A DNA stretch of 64,000 nt from Desulfobacula sp. (GTDB taxonomy: Bacteria > Desulfobacterota > Desulfobacteria > Desulfobacterales > Desulfobacteraceae), in assembly GCF_030145145.1 (NCBI RefSeq), contig NZ_JAQYWD010000003.1, positions 124,001-188,000 on the forward strand, read 5' to 3'. The notes under the pieces are model-generated. The model saw nothing but the letters and a program-made list of their open reading frames with translations. It was not told where the DNA came from and ran no database searches. Position 1 is the first letter of the stretch; each line of letters begins with the position of its first letter. The translations under genes and the position numbers were made by a program. Positions 23,735 to 33,450 of the stretch are shown here, one piece after another.

Positions 23735-25795
23735 ATGGCAAAATATATAACAGAGTGTAAATTAACAGTTTACAAGAGTGAAAGAGCAGGCAGGATTGCC
23801 ATTGTTACAATGGATAACGGCCAGATGAATAAAAAGCCGATTACATGGAGTGATGAGGCTTTGGATTCCCTGGGAGGGGTGCTGGATCAGGTTGAAGCAG
23901 ATCCTGATTTTACCGGCTGGATTTTAACCGGGAATGCATGGTTTTTTAATGCCGGGGCTGATATTATGAGTGTTAACCTTTCCGCCACATGGGAAGAGGC
24001 ATTAATGGAAGGACAAAAAGGGCATACGGTTTTTAAAAGGATCATGGATCTTGATATACCAACTGTTGCCGCCATTAATGGCATCGCCCTGGGCGGGGGG
24101 CTGGAATCGACGCTTTACCATGACTACCGAACCGTCTCCGGCACCCAGGGCAGCCGGGGTAAATTTGCTTTTCCAGAGTGCTATATGGGACTGATCCCCG
24201 GTTGGGGGGGGACCCAGCTGGTTCCTAGAATTGCCGGGCCGGAAGCTGCTGTTGAACTGATCATTAAAAATCCGTTAATGGGAAACCGAATGGTCAAGCC
24301 GGATCGACTATTGGAAATAGGGCTTGTAGATCAATTGTATGCACCGGAAAAATTTCTGGAAGACACCATAAATTTTCTGGAAGATATTATCACCGGCAAA
24401 GGCGATATAAAAAAGCAAATTGCAAATCCCAGGATGAGTGAGGCCCAATACAATGACGCCCTTGAGTTTATAAAAAAAATAGTCCACTCCGGTGCTAAAG
24501 CACCCTATGACGCGCTGGCATTAATTGAAGAAGCGGATAAAACAACTTTGGAGCAGGGTTTTGTTAAAGAAAATGAGGCCCTTGCCAGAATGCTGATATC
24601 CCCACAATTTAAAGCCAGCATATACTCGTTTGATCTGATTCAACGAAGATCTAAAAAAATGTCCGGCCGGTTCAGTCATCTCGAGACCAGGAAAATTAAT
24701 AAAATAGGCGTTGTCGGTTCTGGTTCAGAGGGCTGTGACCTGGCCCTGTTGTTTCTTCAACGGTTCAAGGTGACAGTGGTGCTGCAGGATATGGATCAGG
24801 TGGGTATTGAAAAGGCAGTACAATATATCCAGGGACAATTATTCAAAAACAAGGAAAAGGGGCTTTTGTCGTTGACGGAAGTTAACAAGCTGGCCAATGA
24901 TTGTTTGAAGGGGACCCTGTCTTTTGACACCCTTAAAGATTGTGATGTCGTAATAGAAACTGTTTCAGAAAACATGAGTAAAAAACAGGAATTATTTCAT
25001 CAATTAGAATCCGTGTGCAGCCCTGATTGCCTGTTTCTGACCACCACCTCTTTTTTGGATATTACTCAAATGGCCTCTGTGCTCCAGTATCCTTCAAGAT
25101 TGGCAGGGTTTCATCCGATACCACCCCTTTTTGCAAGGCCTCTGGTTGAAATTGTCAAATCAAAAGAGACAAGCCAGCTGGCCTTGGCAACAAGTTTTTC
25201 AATTGCCAATAACGTCAAAAAAGTCCCTGTTCTGGTTGAAGACTCACCTGGGTTTCTTGTGGGTCGTTTATTGAGTGCCATGGTAGAAGGGGGAATGACC
25301 TGTCTGGAAAAAGGGGCTTGTTTTGAGCAGGTTGAGAAAGCCAATCTTGATTTGGGTTTCCCCATTGGCAGTATGGGGGTATGGCAATCTTCAGGCGCAT
25401 CAGCCATGCTGAATATGCTAAAAACGATGGCGGACGTCTGGCCTGAAAGGTTTAATGGTCGTGAAGGACTGCAACGTATCGTTGCCCAAAAGAAAAATAT
25501 GATTTTCATTCCCTCGGACAGGCAGATAACTTTAGACCCTGAAGTTGCCGATATCTGGCCCCGGGGAAACGTTTGTCTGACTGACAATGAGATAAATGAA
25601 ATTGTTATGACCCGTCTTGCCGTTGAGATAGACTGCCTTCTCAATGAAGGGGTTGTTGAGAGCTATAAAGATGTTGACACAGCCATGCTTTTGGGAGCAG
25701 GTTGGCCATTTTTCAATGGAGGAATTACCGGTTTACTAGATCATAACGGATACTCGGAAAAAGTTTTGGGCCGGAAATTTATGGTCATGAATTAA
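23735..25795 (+). CDS. FadJ/FadB-like enoyl-CoA hydratase/3-hydroxyacyl-CoA dehydrogenase
   Basis: 686 residues. The N-terminal crotonase domain shows AINGIALGGGLESTLYHDYR and FPECYMGLIPGWGGTQLVPR. The central NAD-binding 3-hydroxyacyl-CoA dehydrogenase domain starts at KIGVVGSGSEGCDLALLF, followed by DCDVVIETVSE and AGFHPIPPLFARPLVEIV. In the NAD motif the usual G-x-M-G is GSEG, and the catalytic region reads FHPIPP rather than FHFFNP (the His is kept), so the dehydrogenase half may be divergent. It hydrates enoyl-CoA and probably oxidises the product. Last gene of the operon. Confidence 0.85.
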   Translation: MAKYITECKLTVYKSERAGRIAIVTMDNGQMNKKPITWSDEALDSLGGVLDQVEADPDFTGWILTGNAWFFNAGADIMSVNLSATWEEALMEGQKGHTVFKRIMDLDIPTVAAINGIALGGGLESTLYHDYRTVSGTQGSRGKFAFPECYMGLIPGWGGTQLVPRIAGPEAAVELIIKNPLMGNRMVKPDRLLEIGLVDQLYAPEKFLEDTINFLEDIITGKGDIKKQIANPRMSEAQYNDALEFIKKIVHSGAKAPYDALALIEEADKTTLEQGFVKENEALARMLISPQFKASIYSFDLIQRRSKKMSGRFSHLETRKINKIGVVGSGSEGCDLALLFLQRFKVTVVLQDMDQVGIEKAVQYIQGQLFKNKEKGLLSLTEVNKLANDCLKGTLSFDTLKDCDVVIETVSENMSKKQELFHQLESVCSPDCLFLTTTSFLDITQMASVLQYPSRLAGFHPIPPLFARPLVEIVKSKETSQLALATSFSIANNVKKVPVLVEDSPGFLVGRLLSAMVEGGMTCLEKGACFEQVEKANLDLGFPIGSMGVWQSSGASAMLNMLKTMADVWPERFNGREGLQRIVAQKKNMIFIPSDRQITLDPEVADIWPRGNVCLTDNEINEIVMTRLAVEIDCLLNEGVVESYKDVDTAMLLGAGWPFFNGGITGLLDHNGYSEKVLGRKFMVMN

Positions 25796-25876
25796 ATCGT
25801 GCCTGAACGGAAACACTAAATGCCGGGGTCTTTTTCGAGCAACCGTTAAACAGCGCAACAATTTCAACAAATAAAG

Positions 25877-25905
25877 TTGACAAACAGTAAATAATTGGTT
25901 TATTG
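25877..25905 (+). promoter_or_regulatory. Possible promoter of the lactate-oxidation operon
   Basis: TTGACA at 25877-25882 is followed after 17 bp by TTATTG, a poor -10. The element lies in the 154-bp gap before glcD, where a new transcription unit is expected because the previous operon ends at 25795. Confidence 0.4.
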
Positions 25906-25949
25906 CCGTCATATATTAAATCTTTATCTCATATGAGGATGGCAATAGC

Positions 25950-27323
25950 ATGCTGGACACCCAAGTCAAAAACGAATTAATGACAATCGTCGATACCGGC
26001 AGATACCTTGACCGGCCCGAAGAACTGGCCTGTTATGCCTATGATGCCTTTGTGGTGGAGGCCCTTCCGGATGCGGTGATATTTCCTGAAACAACCCAGG
26101 AGGTATCGGATATTGTAAAAATCGCCTCCCGGTATAAGGTTCCCGTTACCTGCCGGGGGGCCGGTACCAGTGTCTGCGGTGCACCGATTCCGTTAAGACA
26201 CGGGATTGTGATCTGTTTTTCAAAAATGGACAAGATTATCGACGTGAATACCCGGGACCGGTATATCATTGTTCAGCCTGGCGTTGTCAATGTCGATGTC
26301 CAGAAAGCCCTGGCACCGTTCGGGTTCTTTTATCCACCGGATCCGGGTTCCATGAACACCGCCACCATTGGGGGGAATATGGCCATGAACGCCGGCGGTC
26401 CCCGATGCCTGAAATACGGCGTCACCATTGATTATGTTTTAGGGATGGAAGTGGTCCTGGCATCCGGGGACATCATCCGGTTCGGCAGTAAAAATATCAA
26501 GGATGTTACTGGATATAAACTGTCGTCACTTTTTTGCGGTTCAGAAGGGACCCTGGGAATTATTACGGAAGCGATTTTAAAGGTCCGGCCGTTGCCTGAG
26601 ACGGTAAAGACCCTCATGGTGACCTTTGATGATCTGGATAACACCGCAAAGGCCGTCACCGATATTATCGGGTCGGGCATCATACCGGTTGCCATGGAAC
26701 TGATGGACAAACTAACCTTGAATACCATTGAAGACGTGGCAAACCTGGGACTGGACAGGGAGGCGCAAGGGTCATTGCTCATTGAAATCGACGGGGTGAA
26801 AGAAGCCTGCGAAAGAGAGATGACCCTCATCATTGAAAAGGTGAAAGAAAACGGGGCAATCCATGTCCAGGAAGCTAAATCAGAGGTTGAACGGGAAAGG
26901 CTCTGGACAGCAAGGCGGTCCGCCTATGGGGTCTTTGCTAAACTGGCACCGGATATTGTTTCGGAAGATGTGACCGTTCCTGTGAGCAAAGTCCCGGCGA
27001 TGATCCGTAAAATCATAGAAATTACAGAAAAATATGGACTCAAAGTCGGTGTTCTGGCCCATGCCGGGGACGGCAACATGCATCCCATGATTCCGGCCAA
27101 CAAAGCAGACAAGGAAGAATGGCAGCGGGTTGAACGCGCATTTGATGAGATTTTTCAGGCGGCAGCAGCGCTGGATGGAACCCTGTCCGGTGAACATGGC
27201 ATCGGGCTTGCCAAATCCGATTATCTTCCCCTTGTGATGAACAAACAGACCATTGATTTTATGAAAAAAATCAAGCAGGCGGTTGATCCTGACGGTATCC
27301 TGAATCCTGGAAAATTTGTATGA
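25950..27323 (+). CDS. glcD: FAD-linked lactate/glycolate oxidase subunit GlcD
   Basis: 457 residues of the GlcD/D-lactate dehydrogenase family. The FAD-binding PCMH domain shows VTCRGAGTSVCGAPIP, YPPDPGSMNTATIGGNMAMNAGG and GSEGTLGIITEAILKV. The C-terminal domain ends with HAGDGNMHPMI, TLSGEHGIGLAK and PDGILNPGKFV. It oxidises a 2-hydroxyacid, most likely D-lactate from the neighbouring racemase gene. It overlaps glcF by 4 bp. Confidence 0.92.
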   Translation: MLDTQVKNELMTIVDTGRYLDRPEELACYAYDAFVVEALPDAVIFPETTQEVSDIVKIASRYKVPVTCRGAGTSVCGAPIPLRHGIVICFSKMDKIIDVNTRDRYIIVQPGVVNVDVQKALAPFGFFYPPDPGSMNTATIGGNMAMNAGGPRCLKYGVTIDYVLGMEVVLASGDIIRFGSKNIKDVTGYKLSSLFCGSEGTLGIITEAILKVRPLPETVKTLMVTFDDLDNTAKAVTDIIGSGIIPVAMELMDKLTLNTIEDVANLGLDREAQGSLLIEIDGVKEACEREMTLIIEKVKENGAIHVQEAKSEVERERLWTARRSAYGVFAKLAPDIVSEDVTVPVSKVPAMIRKIIEITEKYGLKVGVLAHAGDGNMHPMIPANKADKEEWQRVERAFDEIFQAAAALDGTLSGEHGIGLAKSDYLPLVMNKQTIDFMKKIKQAVDPDGILNPGKFV

Positions 27324-28555
27324 AAAAAAAAACACCTCAAAATTGCGGGAAATGCGGGCTATGCCTGAATGTCTGCCCGGTATATAAAGTCTTAAAAGAA
27401 GAGCCGGCATCTCCCCGGGCCAAGCTTCAACTGATAAAAGCCTATGAGAATGATACCCTTTCGTCGTCTCCCCTGTTAAAGGAAATTATGTCTAAGTGCC
27501 TGATGTGCGGATCATGCACCACCAATTGTCCTTCCGGGATAGATCATTATTCAACGTTCATGGAAATGAGAAGAAAAATGGTGGAAGACCAGGGGGAAAC
27601 GCCGGCCATAAAAAGTCTGACATATCTTCTGGCCCGGGAATACCGGTTAAAATTTGGTGCCGGTCTGGCCAGAACCGGGCAGAAATTTGTGCCGGACCTT
27701 TTTGCCCGGAACTATAAACTGGGTAACATCCCGTTAAAAAATTTTCCAACACTCAATGCCACCCCCTTTAGAAAAGCCCATGATGTCATTATACATCCCG
27801 ATAAAAAACCAGTGGGAAAAGTGGTTTACTTTACCGGGTGTGCAACCAATTATTTATATGATGACACCGGCGTTGCCACCATTGGGATTTTAAAACACAT
27901 GGGGTATGAAATTTTAATTCCCCGGGACCAGACCTGCTGCGCTATCCCATTGTTGTTTCATGGGGCAGCAGACAGGGCATCCAAAAATATTACCACCAAT
28001 ATCAATGCGTTAAAAGGCCATGATGTGGATGCCATTATTGTGGACTGCTCCACCTGCGGAGAGGCATTGACAAATGAATATCCGCGGTTTATCGAACAAC
28101 AGGGTCAAAATCCTTCCGAAGCAAATGCTATTGCCGAAAAGGTGATGAATATTCTTTCGTTTATTGATCAACAGTTTGATCGTCTGGAATTTGATCCGAA
28201 TATCACTGAAAAACTTTCTGTCACCTATCATGCGCCCTGCCACACAAAAAACAATTTTAACGCCCACATCATTGTTGAACGTTTGATTGAACGACTGCCT
28301 TTTGTGGATTACAAAAGGGCGGTTGATGCGGATGAATGCTGTGGCGGTGGGGGGACCTTTTTTTATGAATATCCCGAGGTTTCAAAAAAAATGGTTGACA
28401 AAAAAATTGAAAACGCAAAAGCTGTAAACGCATCGCAATGGCTTACAGATTGCCCGGTCTGCAGGATGAACCTTGCCGGCAATCTGGATACGGATGATCC
28501 GTTGAAGGTTTTACACCCGGTAACCCTTATTTATTCGGCATTGAAAGACATATGA
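27320..28555 (+). CDS. glcF: Iron-sulfur subunit GlcF/LldE-type with CCG domains
   Basis: 411 residues. Two N-terminal 4Fe-4S motifs (CGKCGLCLNVCP and CLMCGSCTTNCP) are followed by two CCG-type domains (CCAIPLLFHGAAD and DECCGGGGTFFYEYP, ending CPVCRMN). It takes electrons from GlcD and passes them to the membrane pool or to confurcating partners. It overlaps both neighbours by 4 bp, giving a tight glcD-glcF-larA unit. Confidence 0.92.
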   Translation: MKKKTPQNCGKCGLCLNVCPVYKVLKEEPASPRAKLQLIKAYENDTLSSSPLLKEIMSKCLMCGSCTTNCPSGIDHYSTFMEMRRKMVEDQGETPAIKSLTYLLAREYRLKFGAGLARTGQKFVPDLFARNYKLGNIPLKNFPTLNATPFRKAHDVIIHPDKKPVGKVVYFTGCATNYLYDDTGVATIGILKHMGYEILIPRDQTCCAIPLLFHGAADRASKNITTNINALKGHDVDAIIVDCSTCGEALTNEYPRFIEQQGQNPSEANAIAEKVMNILSFIDQQFDRLEFDPNITEKLSVTYHAPCHTKNNFNAHIIVERLIERLPFVDYKRAVDADECCGGGGTFFYEYPEVSKKMVDKKIENAKAVNASQWLTDCPVCRMNLAGNLDTDDPLKVLHPVTLIYSALKDI

Positions 28556-29817
28556 AAATTAAATTAGAGCAAGGTCAAATCCACCTGGACATCACTCTCC
28601 CGGATGATAAAGTACTGGATATTATTATGGGAAAAGATGTCCCGGCCCTGGGCCATGATAAGATCAAACAGATCATTTCAAAGGGGATAAAAGCGCATAC
28701 GCCGGCAGATATCATCCATCAAAAGATTGCCATTATCATTCCGGATAATACACGGCTCTGGGCCCGGGGGGATGTTTTCGTTCCTCAAATCGTCCGAACC
28801 CTTTTTGAGTTGGGTGTTGCCCGGGAGAACATCAAGATCATCATTGCCCTCGGGACCCATGAGGATATGGAAAAGGACCAGTTTGCCGAGCTTGCCGGAA
28901 ATTATTGCACACAACGCGTTAACATCCTCAATTCAGCGAATAAAGATCAGGACCGGTTGGTCCATCTCGGTAAAACATATAAAAATACCCACCTCACTTT
29001 CACAAGGGAGGCTGTTGAAGCCGATCATATCATCATTTTCGGCGGGATCCTCCATCACATGATTGCCGGATTCGGGGGCGGCAGAAAATATATATTGCCG
29101 GGTATCGCAGGGTATGACACCATCCAGGAGAATCATTCGCTTGCCATTCGGAAAGACGGTTCCCCCCACCCACTGGCCCGGCAGGCAAAATTGTGGGGAA
29201 ATCCCATCAATGAAGACCTCAATGAGGCCGCTGATTTGTTTCTGGAAAATAAAACCTGCACCTATGTTGCGATTGCCGCAAATGGTACCGGGGACATTTT
29301 TCACGCCGGGGTGGGACCTTTGCATACGACGTTTATGAACGGCTGCAAAGAACTTGACCGGGCCTGTTGTATCCATGTCCCTGAAAAAGGAGATTTTGCA
29401 CTGATTTCAGCCGGGGGATACAGGGTGGACGGCCAATTGTATCAAGCCACCAAAGCCCTTTTCAATGCCGTCAATATTGTGAAGGAAGGCGGAAGCCTCC
29501 TTTTTGTGGCCGGGTGTTCCCAGGGAGCGGGAAATGAAACATTTTCATCTGTTTTAAAAACGTTTAAGGAGGATCCCCAAAAAATCGGCAAAGAACTGGC
29601 CATCCGTTTTAACATGCCCGCTTATGTTGCGTTCAGGGTCATCGATGTCCTTAACCGATTTGATGTAACCCTTTTTTCAGCGTTTTCAAAATCACAGACA
29701 ACGGCATTGGGATTTGGCTATACCGATACCATTGACGACTATATTAAACAATTAAAGGGAAAAGGCTATATTATCCCATTTGCTGAAAATATTCTGCCGG
29801 TTATCAGTCGCCCTTAA
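28552..29817 (+). CDS. larA: LarA-family nickel-pincer lactate (2-hydroxyacid) racemase
   Basis: 421 residues, the usual LarA length. The residues known in LarA for cofactor and catalysis are present with the same spacing: His in GTHE (103), His in ILHHMIAGFGGGRK (169), the cofactor-linking Lys (179) and His in QENH (195). It would interconvert the enantiomers of lactate or a related 2-hydroxyacid so that the GlcD enzyme can use both. No larB, larC or larE maturation genes are in the window, so the cofactor must be made by genes elsewhere. Confidence 0.9.
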   Translation: MKIKLEQGQIHLDITLPDDKVLDIIMGKDVPALGHDKIKQIISKGIKAHTPADIIHQKIAIIIPDNTRLWARGDVFVPQIVRTLFELGVARENIKIIIALGTHEDMEKDQFAELAGNYCTQRVNILNSANKDQDRLVHLGKTYKNTHLTFTREAVEADHIIIFGGILHHMIAGFGGGRKYILPGIAGYDTIQENHSLAIRKDGSPHPLARQAKLWGNPINEDLNEAADLFLENKTCTYVAIAANGTGDIFHAGVGPLHTTFMNGCKELDRACCIHVPEKGDFALISAGGYRVDGQLYQATKALFNAVNIVKEGGSLLFVAGCSQGAGNETFSSVLKTFKEDPQKIGKELAIRFNMPAYVAFRVIDVLNRFDVTLFSAFSKSQTTALGFGYTDTIDDYIKQLKGKGYIIPFAENILPVISRP

Positions 29818-29901
29818 CCGGTAACGATGTTATATCAATTGACATTGAATATTTAAAAAAAAGAAGTCTCATTAGCTCATATCAACTTTAAAGGAGGCAT
29901 T

Positions 29902-30984
29902 ATGGAAAGACGGACATTTTTAAAAAAAGCAGGTATTGGAACCGCCACAGCCGCAGCGGCATTAACCGTTGGCGCACCGGCAGTCATTGCCGCGCCAAAA
30001 ATCAGATGGACAGCCACGTCATTCTGGAATCCAAAAATAAGAATCATGTTCGACAAGGTTAAGGACTTTTGCGAGAATGTAAAAGAGATGACCGACGGCC
30101 AGTTTGAAATCAAACTCTATGGCGGCGGCGAGCTGGTCCCTCCTCCGGGTGCCTTTGATGCCGTATCCAAGGGAACGGTGCAAATGGGTACCGGGTCTCC
30201 GTATTTCTGGGCAGGCAAATCAACCGCATTCAACTGGTTTGGGTCCATCCCCTTTGGCATGAATGCCCAGTCCATCAATTCCTGGTTCTATGAAGGAAAT
30301 GGCCAGACACTGATGAATGAATTGTATGACCGGTTTGATCTTGTCCCCAGGATTATTGGAAATTCCGGTATGCAGATGGGGGGCTGGTATGCCAAAAAAA
30401 TCAACTCCCTGGAGGATTTCAAGGGCTTAAAAATGCGGATTGGCAGTATTGCCGGCAAGGTTCTTTCCGAAGTTGGCGTTACAACTGTTTTTGTGCCGCC
30501 GGCTGAAATTTTTCCGGCCCTGGAAAGAGGCGTGGTGGATGCAGCGGAATTTGTCGGCCCGGTTCATGATATCCTGCTGGGGCTGTATAAAGTCGCCAAA
30601 TATTACTACACCCCGGGATGGCATGAGCCGGGACCGACCCTGGATATTTTCTTCAATAAAAAAGCCTACAATGATCTGCCCAAACATTTTCAGCGCGTCC
30701 TGGATATTGCAGCAGGCGATATAAATATTAAAACCCTGGCCGCTTTTGATGCCCAGAGCGGAGCAGCCCTGGACACGCTGGTCAAGGAGCATAATGTGAA
30801 CGTACAGGTCTATCCCGAAGATGTATTGAAAAAATTAAAACAGATATCCAAACAGGTCATAGCGGCTGAAGCGGAAAAAGATCCGTTTGCCTTGAAAGTC
30901 CATGAAGATTATGTGGCCTTCCAGGCCAAAACAGCTGTCTGGGGAAAGATGTCTGAAAAAGTTTATTGGAATACAATGGCTTAA
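29902..30984 (+). CDS. dctP: TRAP transporter 2, substrate-binding protein with Tat-type signal
   Basis: 360 residues. The N-terminus MERRTFLKKAGIGTATAAAA has a twin-arginine motif (RRTFLK) and a hydrophobic stretch ending at APAVIAA, so it is likely exported folded by the Tat system or is a membrane-anchored form. The DctP fold is clear (YGGGELVPPPGAFDAVSKG, LKMRIGSIAGKVLSEVG, FPALERGVVDAAEFVGP). It belongs to the family used for 2-hydroxy- and 2-keto-acids, in keeping with the neighbouring lactate genes. AAAGGAGG precedes the ATG. Confidence 0.92.
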   Translation: MERRTFLKKAGIGTATAAAALTVGAPAVIAAPKIRWTATSFWNPKIRIMFDKVKDFCENVKEMTDGQFEIKLYGGGELVPPPGAFDAVSKGTVQMGTGSPYFWAGKSTAFNWFGSIPFGMNAQSINSWFYEGNGQTLMNELYDRFDLVPRIIGNSGMQMGGWYAKKINSLEDFKGLKMRIGSIAGKVLSEVGVTTVFVPPAEIFPALERGVVDAAEFVGPVHDILLGLYKVAKYYYTPGWHEPGPTLDIFFNKKAYNDLPKHFQRVLDIAAGDINIKTLAAFDAQSGAALDTLVKEHNVNVQVYPEDVLKKLKQISKQVIAAEAEKDPFALKVHEDYVAFQAKTAVWGKMSEKVYWNTMA

Positions 30985-30988
30985 TTTT

Positions 30989-31516
30989 ATGCAGACCGTT
31001 AAAAAAGCGATTCTTTTGTGTGATAAAATCAATGAATGGATTGGCAGTGTTATTGTTACCTCTGCTGTTTTTTTCTTCATTCTGGTGATCTTTTCCAATG
31101 TGATTATGCGGTATGTGTTTAATACCAGTTTTGTGTTTATGGCGGAACTGGAATGGCATGTGTTTGCGTTTATTTTCCTGGTAGGTGCCGGGTATACCCT
31201 GTTGCATGATGGACATGTCCGCGTGGATATCTTTTATTCAACGATGGACAGAAAAAAACAGGCCCTAATTAATTTTTTGGGCGTCCTTTTTTTTCTGATT
31301 CCCTCCTGCTATGTTGTTTTGACCACCACCATTCCCTGGGTTATCGTCGCATATGAAATCGGAGAAGTTTCCATTGATGGCGGTATTCCTGCACGGTTTT
31401 TAATAAAGGCAGCCTTGCCCGTGGGTTATTTTTTAATGCTGATTCAAGGCCTCTCGCTTTGCGTAAAAAGTGCGTTTATTCTTTTGGGAAAACCGTTGGA
31501 TCTGGATCATTCATGA
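30989..31516 (+). CDS. dctQ: TRAP transporter 2, small membrane subunit (DctQ)
   Basis: 175 residues from the ATG at 30989, four bases after the dctP stop. An open reading frame extends further upstream inside dctP but does not look coding. Four hydrophobic helices; FVFMAELEWHVFAFIFLVGAGYTL and HVRVDIFY are typical of DctQ. It continues directly to the dctM gene. Confidence 0.88.
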   Translation: MQTVKKAILLCDKINEWIGSVIVTSAVFFFILVIFSNVIMRYVFNTSFVFMAELEWHVFAFIFLVGAGYTLLHDGHVRVDIFYSTMDRKKQALINFLGVLFFLIPSCYVVLTTTIPWVIVAYEIGEVSIDGGIPARFLIKAALPVGYFLMLIQGLSLCVKSAFILLGKPLDLDHS

Positions 31517-31540
31517 TTGTGTCGCTGACGGGGAGATAAC

Positions 31541-32884
31541 ATGCTGATTGAGTATTTGCCATTTTGGATTGCGGATTACCTGGCTGCCTGGCTTTTTGTG
31601 GTATTGACCATTGCCTTAATGGGAGGATTCCCCGTCACCTTTACCATGATGGGGGCGTCCTTCCTTTTTGGCCTTATCGGATTAACGCCTGGTTTTTTTG
31701 ATCTGCTGCCCCTGCGGATGTGGGGGATTATGAACAATACCATGTTAATGGCCGTTCCCCTGTTTATTTTCATGGGTCTTGCCCTGGAGAGATCCGGGCT
31801 GGCCAAAGCCTTGCTGGAAACAATGGAGGAGCTGTTTCAAAATGTCCGGGGCGGCCTGGCCATCTCCGTTGTTATTGTCGGCGCATTACTGGGGGCATCC
31901 ACCGGCATTGTCGGGGCCACGGTGGTGACCATGGGATTGATGTCCCTGCCCACCATGCTCAAGCACAACTACTCCAACTCTTTTGCTTCGGGCACGGTTG
32001 CCGCCTCGGGAACCCTGGGTCAGATTATTCCTCCCAGCATTGTTCTGCTGCTTCTGGGGCCGGTGATGGATGTGCCCATAGGCGATATGTTTATTGGGGC
32101 CGTGATACCGGGAATGATTCTCGTGTCCCTGTATTGTCTGTTCATCTGGCTGTCTACATTTTTTGGAACAGCAAATGTTCCGGCAGCCCAGGAAAAAGGC
32201 GTTGAGTTTGATGTCGTCTTTATCCTGAAAATTTTAAAAGCCCTTTTACCCCCTTTGTTTCTCATTCTGGCAGTTCTGGGCACCATATTTGCCGGCATTG
32301 CCACACCAACTGAATCCGGCGCCATGGGCGCTGTGGGTGCCGTTATCCTCACGGCCATGAATCGAAAGCTGTCTTTTGGATTACTGCATGACGTTGCAAA
32401 GGGCACCATTCGCATGACCTGTATGGTGTTTATTATCATTATGGGGGCCACCTGCTTTGCCCTTGTGTTTAGAGGTCTTGGGGGGGATGACCTGCTTCGG
32501 GAATTTATCGACAGCATGCATCTGTCCGGGTGGCAACTGGTGACCATGGTCATGATTTTTATTTTTATCCTGGGGTTTTTCCTCGATTTTATTGAAATTA
32601 CCTATATCCATATTCCCATCATTGCCCCCATTGTGGTGGATTACGGGTATGACCCCCTCTGGTTCGGCATTCTGTTTGCCGTAAACCTGCAGACATCGTT
32701 TATGACGCCTCCCTTTGGGCCCTCGCTGTTTTATCTGAAAGGGGTTTGTCCGCCGGAAATCAAAACAATGGATCTGTATAAAGGCATTATTCCTTTTGTG
32801 ATATTACAGCTTATCGGATTAATGATTATTGCCGTCTGGCCCAGCCTTGTTACCTGGCTTCCGGGAATCGTTTACGGCAATTAA
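31541..32884 (+). CDS. dctM: TRAP transporter 2, large membrane subunit (DctM)
   Basis: 447 residues. About 12 hydrophobic helices with the family segments GALLGASTGIVGATVVTMG, LGQIIPPSIVLLLLG, GIATPTESGAMGAVGAV and NLQTSFMTPPFGPSLFYLKG. It forms the transport channel for the operon's hydroxyacid substrate. It appears to be the last gene of the unit; no clear terminator follows. Confidence 0.92.
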   Translation: MLIEYLPFWIADYLAAWLFVVLTIALMGGFPVTFTMMGASFLFGLIGLTPGFFDLLPLRMWGIMNNTMLMAVPLFIFMGLALERSGLAKALLETMEELFQNVRGGLAISVVIVGALLGASTGIVGATVVTMGLMSLPTMLKHNYSNSFASGTVAASGTLGQIIPPSIVLLLLGPVMDVPIGDMFIGAVIPGMILVSLYCLFIWLSTFFGTANVPAAQEKGVEFDVVFILKILKALLPPLFLILAVLGTIFAGIATPTESGAMGAVGAVILTAMNRKLSFGLLHDVAKGTIRMTCMVFIIIMGATCFALVFRGLGGDDLLREFIDSMHLSGWQLVTMVMIFIFILGFFLDFIEITYIHIPIIAPIVVDYGYDPLWFGILFAVNLQTSFMTPPFGPSLFYLKGVCPPEIKTMDLYKGIIPFVILQLIGLMIIAVWPSLVTWLPGIVYGN

Positions 32885-33167
32885 TGTGTTGATGTATGGA
32901 AAGCAGCTGGAATGGAATGTATATTTTGACTCGTGTGTGCCCCATAGTGGAAAAAGTATCGGCGATAAACAGGCAAAGCTCATGGTCATCATCTATTTCT
33001 ACAAACGAAATCGTCAATGATCCCAGCGGTAACCCCGGACGATTGCCATCCCCTTTAATCATGATTATATTCGAATAATAAAAGAAGATGTTTGTTCAAA
33101 TGTTCAGTGGTTGAACCAACGTCAGATATAAGAAATGTGGTTGTTTGTTTGCAAAAGGAGACCTGCC

Positions 33168-33422
33168 ATGACAAAAGGGAAAAGATTTCCAGAAAATGTA
33201 ATCCCGGTTAATTTCAAAAGGAAAAATCCCCGGCAACGCTCTATGAGGGAATTATATCCTGATGCCTTTGCCATGTATGTTGATACGGATTCTGACCACC
33301 CGGATAAATTCAGTCAGGCCCTGTTGGACACGCTGCAGGAACAAGAAGATCTCATTGCCGGCAGGGGGCTGGAGCGTCTTGATAACAAGTCGCTGCCAGA
33401 TGATGACGAGCCGCATGAATAA
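33168..33422 (+). CDS. Small hypothetical protein
   Basis: 84 residues from the ATG at 33168, chosen because AAAAGGAGA is 7 bases upstream. The N-terminus is basic (KRFPENVIPVNFKRKNPRQR) and the C-terminus acidic (DNKSLPDDDEPHE). No known domain recognised. It stands alone between the TRAP operon and a MITE-like repeat. The 283 bp before it contain no gene I can support. Confidence 0.55.
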   Translation: MTKGKRFPENVIPVNFKRKNPRQRSMRELYPDAFAMYVDTDSDHPDKFSQALLDTLQEQEDLIAGRGLERLDNKSLPDDDEPHE

Positions 33423-33450
33423 AACCCTATCCGGTTGTTGCTTTATATCA

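Noticed and set aside
32850-33062. 70-codon minus-strand frame overlapping the end of dctM
   Set aside because: It overlaps the TRAP gene end and shows no family pattern.
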